DNA of 64,000 nt, taken from positions 1,054,001-1,118,000 of the forward strand of contig JAKZHN010000005.1 in NCBI GenBank assembly GCA_037179335.1, in the 5' to 3' direction. Below are positions 57,801 through 64,000 of the stretch, piece after piece (the stretch's first letter is position 1; every line of letters starts with the position of its first letter). The stretch is from Cyclaneusma minus. Its lineage: Eukaryota > Ascomycota > Leotiomycetes > Marthamycetales > Marthamycetaceae. The notes below the pieces were generated by a model that saw only the letters and a program-made list of their open reading frames with translations, had not been told where the DNA came from and made no database searches. The position numbers and the translations under genes are program-made.

Positions 57801-58718
57801 CTTGCAACTGCAATGTGTCCAACAACAGCCGTCGCAATAAGCATCAGGAACAGCGAGTACACTAAGATGGCGTCAAACGAGAGACACGGAAGCACCCCCA
57901 CGTGGCATGATCCACTTTGCGAAATCTCCGGGAGCTCTGGACACACAGCCGGACAGTCGACACAAGCACAGCGGAAATTTGGATCCTCGTCATTGCACTT
58001 CTTAGGATCCTTCGCTTGCGGCTCCATATCCTTCTCATCATAAGCGCTGGGCCTGGGGAAGTTGATCTGGAACGGCGAGCCCAAGAATGGCTTCTTGTCA
58101 CCGAGGAACTTGAGCATAGAAGTGTAGTTCTTCGCGCCACCGCCAATCAAGTCCATAGCGTTTCCGTTTGTTGCGCCAAACTTGACGTCTTTGCAACTGT
58201 CGAATAAGCCTTGGCCGTACTCGTCGGACACCAGATGATCCAGTTCCGTCACGAGCTGCTTGTCTCCTTTCGTTGCGGTCTCGGTGACGTTGATAAACAG
58301 CGATCCATTGGGCGAGCAAGTAAAAGTACAAAACATATTGTAGAAGTTCTCTTTGCAAGCAGGACATGCCGAGATGAGCTGATTCGCTCGATTCAAGTTG
58401 TCTTGAAGATTATCAACCTACCGAGCCTGTTAGTAGATGTCTCTAGTCTGGCCATAGTTTGACAGCATTTACCTGCGATACTTCGCAGCACACCGGGCCC
58501 TCAGCCCACTTGGAACCGCACAAGTCCACAATCTGCTTTCGCAAAGCAGCATCCGGCTCCTCAGCAAGACCGTTATCTGGGCATGGCAAGCTGGGGCCGA
58601 AGAACGACTGCTTGCCACAGCTTCCTCGGATGGCGCATCTGCCAGCTTCATGGATAGGCGTATACGGCTTGCCCGCAGCTAGGCCGGCAGCTGCGAGCCA
58701 TGGAATGAGGGATTTCAT
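54857..58718 (-). CDS. NCR1: NPC1 sterol transporter (Niemann-Pick C1, Ncr1-like)
   Basis: Exons 58718-58473 and 58417-54857 (55-base intron with CTACTAAC branch) give 1268 residues, the usual fungal length. NPC1 moves sterol across the vacuolar or lysosomal glycocalyx into the membrane. Visible: a signal peptide (MKSLIPWLAAAGLAAGKPY), the Cys-rich N-terminal sterol-binding domain (CAIRGSCGKQSFFGPSLPCP, FYNMFCTFTCSPNGSLFINV), the first membrane helix near SFDAILVYSLFLMLIATAVV, the middle lumenal loop, and the sterol-sensing domain at about residues 590-760 (VVVSYVIMFIYASLALGSTT, IIAEVIPFIVLAVGVDNIFL). The Cys-rich lumenal loop (DCCVDKGTTCFEDRDPAW) and the RND-type helices at the end (LVNLIICVGISVEFCAHIAR, GITITKLLGVTVLAFTKSKI) follow. 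The tail is acidic (PDDDSDEEY). It appears complete. Confidence 0.96.
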
Positions 58719-59046
58719 CGTCGGGTTCGAAGTGACTCGCGCTGGAAGCAGGAGAGACCAGAGTCGAAGAATCGACTTGTTGGGATTTTAGAGGCTGTAG
58801 AGGGAGGCTGGCATCGCTTTTTGGAGTCGTAGGCCAGCAGAATGGGGTGTCAGAAAGTCTGTTGCTGCGGACTGGAGCTTGGGTGAGGCGGCGGATGGCG
58901 ATAGCTTGCGACAACACCGCACTTGACGTGATGACGCAGGCGAGAGGTTACATGGTGAGCAGCACCGGAGCATCGGACCCCGAGCTCGCGAAGCTCGCTC
59001 GTGGTGACAATTCCTCTGCGCTCAGTTCTGGCTTGAGAGGGTTTTC

Positions 59047-59141
59047 AATTAATGGAAATATTCCTCATTATTCGAAACTTCCAGCTATTCAGCATATTTC
59101 TGGACACTTGGAATATTCCTAGTTATTCAAAGGGTCTAAGG
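59047..59141. repeat. first block of 19-base minisatellite
   Basis: About five 19-base units, beginning AATTAATGGAAATATTCCT and including ACACTTGGAATATTCCTAG. Separated from the main block by the duplicated spacer. Confidence 0.6.
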
Positions 59142-59242
59142 TGAGAGCACAGGAAATGTCACCACGAGCATATCGGACCCCGAGACCGCGAAGCTCGGTT
59201 GGTGAGCTCGTGGCGAAACCTCAGCTACGTCTTTGAGAGTGT

Positions 59243-59508
59243 TTTCAATGACTATATTCCTGGTTATTCGAAAACCTTCCAGTTGTTCAGAATACTCCTA
59301 GACACTCGGAATGTTTTTAATTATTAGAAATAGTCTCAATTACAGGGAGTATTGTCAATTACAGGGGATATTCTCAGTCACTGGGGACATTCTTAATTAC
59401 TGGAGATACTCCCAGTCACTAGAGATACCTTCAATCACTGCAAATATTCTCAATCACTTGAGATATTCCCAGTCACTGGAAATATTCTCGATTACCGCGA
59501 ATATTCCC
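59243..59508. repeat. 19-base minisatellite, 14 units
   Basis: Fourteen head-to-tail units of exactly 19 bases (266 bases, no indels), approximate consensus AATCACTGGAGATATTCTC. Examples: AATTACAGGGGATATTCTC, AATCACTTGAGATATTCCC, AGTCACTGGAAATATTCTC. Units differ at several positions but the length is fixed. Confidence 0.85.
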
Positions 59509-59807
59509 AAGTCCCGCAAAAAGCACAGGCAAGAGATGTCACCACGACGTGAGGTGTCCGACTTTCTGAGACGGCTTTTAACATCTTGACTTGTAATTTA
59601 TGAAGACAATGATCACCTTTCTTGACAATTCACCCATCATTTCAAGAGACTAACCAACGAGTAAAAAGCAGCGTGTTCAGGTACTGTTTCATCCCATCCT
59701 TTCAATTAGATACAAGTGTTCAATGTTCCCATGCCACGCTCCCCCCGAATCAAGGAATGCCAAAGTAACTCCAGTTATTGCTCCTCAAAGAATTGCAAAC
59801 CAACAAC

Positions 59808-60389
59808 CTATTTTCCGCCAAACCAGCTCGAAATGCCGCTCTTGGCCTTCGCAGCCTCCTGCTCGACCTTCTTGTCCGCAGCGTCGATCTTGGCCATGGC
59901 TTCTGCGCCGGCGCTCTTGCGGTACTCTTCGAGTTTGCTTTCTGCTTTGGCGAGCTCGGCGGCGGTTTTGTTGTACTGTTTGCGAGAGTAGGTTAGTATA
60001 GGTTTCTGTGGTAGGAAAGGAAGAGAAGAAGAAGAACATACGGCAGCGTCGAGCTTGTTGCCAGCCTGGGTGGCGTACTTCTCGCCCTCGTATTTGGCTT
60101 GGTTTGTCCGTCCTGGCAGCTCAGACTTCACTTTGGCGGACGCTTTGGAGACATCGGCTGCGAAGAATGACATGTTAGCTTCATTGGTACTCGAAAATAG
60201 CTTGGAAGGCGAGAGAGTGGGCTGATTTCGAAACTGAAGGGATTGGAAACACGATCACAGGCAGCGCATACCTTCGAATTGCTTCTCAGCAGCCTTTGGC
60301 GAACCACCAGCACCGTAGAGGTAGTATCCGATACCACCAGCGGCGGTGAGACCGAGGACAAGGGGAAGACGAGACTTGGGAGCGGCCAT
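59808..60389 (-). CDS. 'calcofluor white hypersensitive' type single-anchor protein
   Basis: Exons 60389-60272, 60157-60042 and 59975-59808 give 133 residues. The start MAAPKSRLPLVLGLTAAGGI, running into GYYLYGAGGSPKAAEKQFEA, forms one N-terminal membrane helix with a glycine zipper. The rest is an Ala/Lys/Glu-rich amphipathic, probably helical region (ADVSKASAKVKSELPGRTNQ, YNKTAAELAKAESKLEEYRK), ending SGISSWFGGK. Fungal proteins of this shape are commonly annotated as calcofluor white hypersensitive proteins; the biochemical role is not known, and a mitochondrial or other organellar membrane location is plausible from the start. Both introns have clear branch sites (GCTAAC and ACTAAC). Confidence 0.82.
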
Positions 60390-61076
60390 TGTGTAGATGT
60401 GTCGTGGTTGTGGTTTGGAGATCGGCGTATCGTTTGCAAAGAACTGTGGAATCGTTTGAACGAGCTTTTCACTTTATTTTGAAGAAACTCGAAGAGGCTG
60501 GTGTCGAGTTTTAAAAGGTCTCCTCAGCAGTAGTGACGTTCGAGGCAGTTACATAGCTTGGGACAGCTGCTTGCAGAGAGCTCGCCTGATTGGCCGCTAG
60601 AGAATGCCTTGGCCGAGCACATCGACGTCATCGCCCCGCCAAGACATTTCAACGCGCTGCCGGCCGTTGGTGACGCGGGACTGGGAAGGTGCGAAAGCTA
60701 TGTACATGTACTAGAGGCCTAGACTGCCTAATAATGCCGTTTTGGGGGCGTCGACCAGAGCTACGGCGAGAGGAGGTCAAATTTCTTTTTTGTGCGTGTC
60801 GTAGAAGACTTTCTCCTATTTCTTGGTTGCGTTTCTGCCAGTTTGTTACAAGGCTCCGGCTCTCATCCTCCTCCCAAGTACCAGGGAACACGTACAAACG
60901 GATCCCACTCATCAATCTGTCAAGAACAAAACCAAGTTTTCTTTACTTCATATTCATACTTGACGACGCACACTTGTCAATCGCACAGCAACCACTTCTA
61001 CCCCGAGACAACTCGTTCCAAAAACTTTGCACCGGCCTTCAGGGGAAGATCATGGTGTTGGAAACTCCACGGGGAC
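60390..61076. promoter_or_regulatory. divergent promoter region
   Basis: About 690 bases between divergent starts. Upstream ATGs and an in-frame open stretch from 60792 precede the chosen start at 61077. No TATA box of note. Confidence 0.4.
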
Positions 61077-62630
61077 ATGTCTATGCTACCATCGCGCAAC
61101 CGGCGCCCCACTCAACTTCAGGATTCCGATTACGACCATGAAATCCGCCTCGTCAACGAAGACCGCTCACTCCCCAACTCACGTTCACCCTCACGCAGCC
61201 GTTCTATCGAGCTCCACGCCCTAGAACGCCAACTAGCATCCCTAGAAGCCGAAGATGACGACGACCAACGACAGGATGTCGCTTACCGCAAGAAAAAGCG
61301 CGATTCGCTCCGTCGCGAAATAAACCGTCACAAATACAAGAAATACCAAAATAGAGCGTCTCAGCAGCCAAACATCGAAGATGGCGAAGATCTCGCTCCC
61401 GAGGAAAGTAATGCGGAAGACTATGCGTCGGCTTCGGTAGAGACGCTTGAAAGGGGCAGGCCGAAGAACAAGACTGTCGTCGCTACTGTCACGAAAAAGA
61501 AGTCGCACGATCCGGAATCCGCAATCGACGTACTGTATGAAAACCAGCGCGGCTGGTATCTGTGCGGCCTGCAACTCTTTTCTTCGAAAGCCCTGGGCGC
61601 CGCCGACGCTCCTTCATGGACAAACATTGCGAACAAAGCATCCGCCACCAACATCACCAATGCGCAGCCGCCCGACCCTAGCTGGGAATGGGCGTGGCCG
61701 GCTTGGACGATCAACCATGATGACAACACCGATGATGACGGCTGGATGTACAGCTTCGCTTTTCCCAAGATGTTTTCCTGGCACGGACCGCGGTGGTATA
61801 ATTCTTTTGTTCGGAGGAGAGCGTGGATTAGGAAGCGTGTGAAAATTCAGAATGGGAAGGGAGGGTATAGGGGCAGAAGCCAGGATATTAATATGTTGAG
61901 TACGGGGAGTTATTTTGATGTGACGAGTAGTAGGGAGCGCGTGCCGAGGGGGAGTCATAGTGGGGGCCCGAGTAGGAGGGAGAGTGTGCAGGGGAGTAGA
62001 CGTAGTGTGGTAACTATGTCGGGCGCGGGTGATTCATCGGAAGACGACGAGATCCACGACATCGGCACGCTCCTCAAAGTGATGAAGAGATCGCGAATCG
62101 ACCGCGAGAAAATGGAAGCGGTGGAGAACTTCATCCAGCACGCAGATTACGAACTCGTGTACTTGCGCGCCAACATGCACGTTATCATGTCGCGGTTTAT
62201 ATTCCAAAACTCGCGCAGACTGCTGTTGAGCCATTTGAGCAAGATTTTTGATGAGGCGACGGAACATAGGAGGAAGCATGTGGAGCAGGGGAAGGAGGAG
62301 GAGGAGGGCGAGAAGGAGAGGATTGATAGCTTGCAGGCGGCGGTGGAGTGTGCGGATGAGGAGGTGAAGGCGTTGGAGTTTTGGAGTGATGTAAGGGATA
62401 TGGCGGAGAGGGGGGGGACGCATGGCGCGGTGGATGGGGAGAAGGGGTGGGATAGGAGGTGGTGTGGGTTGGATGATAGTGCGCCGAAGGATGTTATTAC
62501 GGCGAGGGAACTGCCGGGGAATAGGGGGGTGGTGGAGAAGGATGGAGAGGAGATGAAAGACGGGGAGGGGGTGAATGGTAAGGCGGGTGGTGAGGGAAAG
62601 GGGAAGGAGAAGGAAGTTGACCGAACTTGA
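61077..62630 (+). CDS. dysferlin-domain protein, Spo73/Mug65-like
   Basis: Single exon, 517 residues from ATG 61077 (MSMLPSRNRRPTQLQDSDYD). The frame is open 285 bases further upstream, but that part looks like leader sequence. A Ser/Arg-rich and charged N-terminus precedes a DysF (Pex24p-type) domain at about residues 154-255: the front half YENQRGWYLCGLQLFSSKAL ends near SWTN, and the back half carries PSWEWAWPAWTIN, DDDGWMYSFAFPKMFSWHG and RRRAWIRKR. A helical region (VENFIQHADYELVYLRANMH) and a Glu/Gly-rich tail follow. There is no membrane segment, unlike Pex30-type peroxins, so the closer relatives are Spo73 and S. pombe Mug65, which act in sporulation or meiotic membrane growth. The last 150 codons are rich in G at third positions compared with the start. 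Confidence 0.82.
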   Translation: MSMLPSRNRRPTQLQDSDYDHEIRLVNEDRSLPNSRSPSRSRSIELHALERQLASLEAEDDDDQRQDVAYRKKKRDSLRREINRHKYKKYQNRASQQPNIEDGEDLAPEESNAEDYASASVETLERGRPKNKTVVATVTKKKSHDPESAIDVLYENQRGWYLCGLQLFSSKALGAADAPSWTNIANKASATNITNAQPPDPSWEWAWPAWTINHDDNTDDDGWMYSFAFPKMFSWHGPRWYNSFVRRRAWIRKRVKIQNGKGGYRGRSQDINMLSTGSYFDVTSSRERVPRGSHSGGPSRRESVQGSRRSVVTMSGAGDSSEDDEIHDIGTLLKVMKRSRIDREKMEAVENFIQHADYELVYLRANMHVIMSRFIFQNSRRLLLSHLSKIFDEATEHRRKHVEQGKEEEEGEKERIDSLQAAVECADEEVKALEFWSDVRDMAERGGTHGAVDGEKGWDRRWCGLDDSAPKDVITARELPGNRGVVEKDGEEMKDGEGVNGKAGGEGKGKEKEVDRT

Positions 62631-63254
62631 CTAACCTCGCCTGGGATCGATTGAACTCGACTTAGCTCGACCGCGCATGACTGGACTGGGGGCCAGGTAC
62701 ACGTGTTGGCCTGGTGTTCTTTGGAAATTGGAAACTGGCAGGAACTGCATAGCGAGGACATCCTTGGCGTCCTGGACGGATCAGGCATTGGTCGATGTTC
62801 GGGCGTGTACAAGGACTGTCCGTATATATATACTTCCTGGTGCTCTAAGCTGTGCATAGTAATACTGTAATAACTAATAAGCAATGTACTTCGTACTTCA
62901 TACCTGAGAGCTTCTGAGTGGGGAGGAAATGTCGGTCTTGTCAGAGTCTTCAACACTTCTCCAATTCTTCATTGCAGTATCTCCAGTGAGGTTCCCGGAT
63001 GATGATCAGAATAGTCCACTTGTCATCCAGAGATGGGAACAAGTTTTTCGTGCTTGGAAAATAAAGACCGACTTCATGTTGTCGCGAAATGCTCTCGCAG
63101 ATCGAACAAATTTTGAGGGAGGCGCACACGTGACTTGTACTACCCGAGATTGTTCGGCGGAAGATGCCGCTGTAGTTTTTCTGGAGCTCTGACCGAGACG
63201 ACAAAAGTCCAACAGCTTCACAAACTCCACAGCAACATGCCAAAGTTATAGCAA
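62631..63254. other. intergenic, no gene seen
   Basis: About 620 bases. A short tandem of CTCGA/TCGACT words (62640-62680) and TATATATA at about 62824 are the only notable items. Confidence 0.4.
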
Positions 63255-64000
63255 ATGTCCCTGGGAGCTCGCTCAACATTCGGAAGCAAGGCTGCGCCCT
63301 CTGCAACTGCTCGTCTCCTCTGTACTCCCAGGGAACCTCTACTATTCCTCTACCCAAGATGGATCCAAACACCTGCCCGTTCTCTTCACACCTCGAGCCC
63401 TCGATCTGCCGCCCAGCACCCTTCAGCTCGCGCCGAACTTGCAAGTCGAATAGCAGGAAACAAATTGCGGGCTTTCAAACGCATCGAAGTGCTGGAAACT
63501 GCAAAAGAGGCTTATCGAGATGAGCGCAATGCCTTGACCGGAATACCGGAAGATCTGCTGCCCAATTGGCGCGACATTCTCGAGCATTTGGTCAATAATA
63601 CCCAGGATCAGCCGTCCCAGTGGCACGACAACGCCCTGCGATTACTCGTCCCCGAATCCTCGGTGCGCCGACTACTGTTCGACGTGGACGACAATATATG
63701 GCGGCTGCGATATCGGTTCAGTTGTCACATAAAGCTCTTTGCCGAAAAGATCGTTCAAAGGAAGCAGGTTTATCGCGAACTGCTCCTATCCGGCACCACG
63801 GCGAATGTTGCTCGAGTCACCCGTGAGATATATCGGATTGTGCCAGAGGCATTGGTCGATGAAGAACGTCCATCGGCGTCCCACAAGGGCTACAGCATCT
63901 CGACAAGAACAGAGGACAAGGCTTTTGATGGACGTCCTTCAGAGAAAGAAGTATCACGACTGGTTCTGACCGAAGAACGTGCTATGATGCGCGCACCCAA
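63255..64000 (+). CDS. probable mitochondrial protein, 5' part; 3' end beyond window
   Basis: Continuous open frame from ATG 63255 to the right edge (248 codons, no stop). The first 60 residues are Arg/Ser/Ala-rich with few acids (MSLGARSTFGSKAAPSATAR, SLHTSSPRSAAQHPSARAEL), a typical mitochondrial presequence. The following part is helical and charged (NKLRAFKRIEVLETAKEAYR, LPNWRDILEHLVNN, DDNIWRLRYRFSCHIKLFAE, ARVTREIYRIVPEALVDEER). I do not recognise the family; helical-repeat mitochondrial RNA factors are one possibility, as inference only. Codon use and length argue that it is real. Confidence 0.72.
   Translation, partial: MSLGARSTFGSKAAPSATARLLCTPREPLLFLYPRWIQTPARSLHTSSPRSAAQHPSARAELASRIAGNKLRAFKRIEVLETAKEAYRDERNALTGIPEDLLPNWRDILEHLVNNTQDQPSQWHDNALRLLVPESSVRRLLFDVDDNIWRLRYRFSCHIKLFAEKIVQRKQVYRELLLSGTTANVARVTREIYRIVPEALVDEERPSASHKGYSISTRTEDKAFDGRPSEKEVSRLVLTEERAMMRAP

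Larger units (their letters stand above)
58719..59807. other. intergenic with repeats, no gene
   Basis: Promoter side of NPC1 and 3' flank of the CWH-type gene. It contains a near-duplicate of about 85 bases (58966-59050 and 59164-59247, both with CATCGGACCCCGAG and GCGAAGCTCG) and the 19-base minisatellite described separately. Confidence 0.5.

Noticed and set aside
60792..61076. N-terminal extension of the dysferlin-domain protein to 60792
   Set aside because: The extra 95 residues have no pattern and overlap promoter-like sequence; ATG 61077 is preferred, although no transcript data decide it.

Overview
The window is nuclear DNA of a filamentous ascomycete, most likely a dothideomycete. 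The support is gene structure (introns of about 50-205 bases with GT..AG ends and CTAAC/CTGAC-like branch sites) and content (a Pezizomycotina-type DUF3433 membrane protein, a 'calcofluor white hypersensitive' type protein, fungal Erv25, NPC1 and tandem glyoxalase I). The species call is inference from family resemblance; no database was consulted.

Layout. 0-18 kb is ordinary gene space: the 5' part of the U1 snRNP C gene (minus, running off the left edge), ERV25 (plus), a DUF3433 multi-pass membrane protein (plus), a TATA-driven small CxxC protein (plus), a large FHA-domain protein with a C-terminal membrane anchor (minus) and an IFRD family protein (plus). 18.4-29.5 kb has no convincing gene. 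It is a diverged tandem array in which TATA boxes read on the minus strand recur about every 350 bases, most with a cluster of CGACAG-like sites about 75-140 bases upstream. Two alternating unit types give a higher-order period near 690 bases up to about 25.4 kb. A 261-base foldback (MITE-like) element sits inside it. 32.4-37.6 kb holds two divergent genes: a UHRF1-like protein (UBL-PHD-SRA-RING, minus) and a conserved low-complexity, probably nuclear protein (plus). 38.0-47.2 kb is a second array of the same logic: four plus-strand TATA units, then a run of minus-strand units, then six divergent TATA pairs sharing a CACGTG box. 47.8-64 kb is gene space again: a LAMTOR2/roadblock-like protein (minus), a two-domain mitochondrial-targeted glyoxalase I (plus), a small basic protein (plus), NPC1 (minus), a 19-base minisatellite, a CWH-type single-anchor protein (minus), a dysferlin-domain Spo73/Mug65-like protein (plus) and the start of a probable mitochondrial protein (plus, running off the right edge).

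The most unusual content is the pair of promoter-like arrays, about 20 kb of the 64 kb. Both carry direct repeats of CYGTCG (or its reverse complement) mostly spaced 19-20 bases, placed upstream of consensus TATA boxes, while the rest of each unit has diverged strongly. They flank the SRA/UHRF-like gene. What they produce (noncoding RNAs, micropeptides, or nothing) cannot be told from sequence. A second notable point is a 6-base microexon in the U1-C gene, which restores the canonical zinc-finger start.
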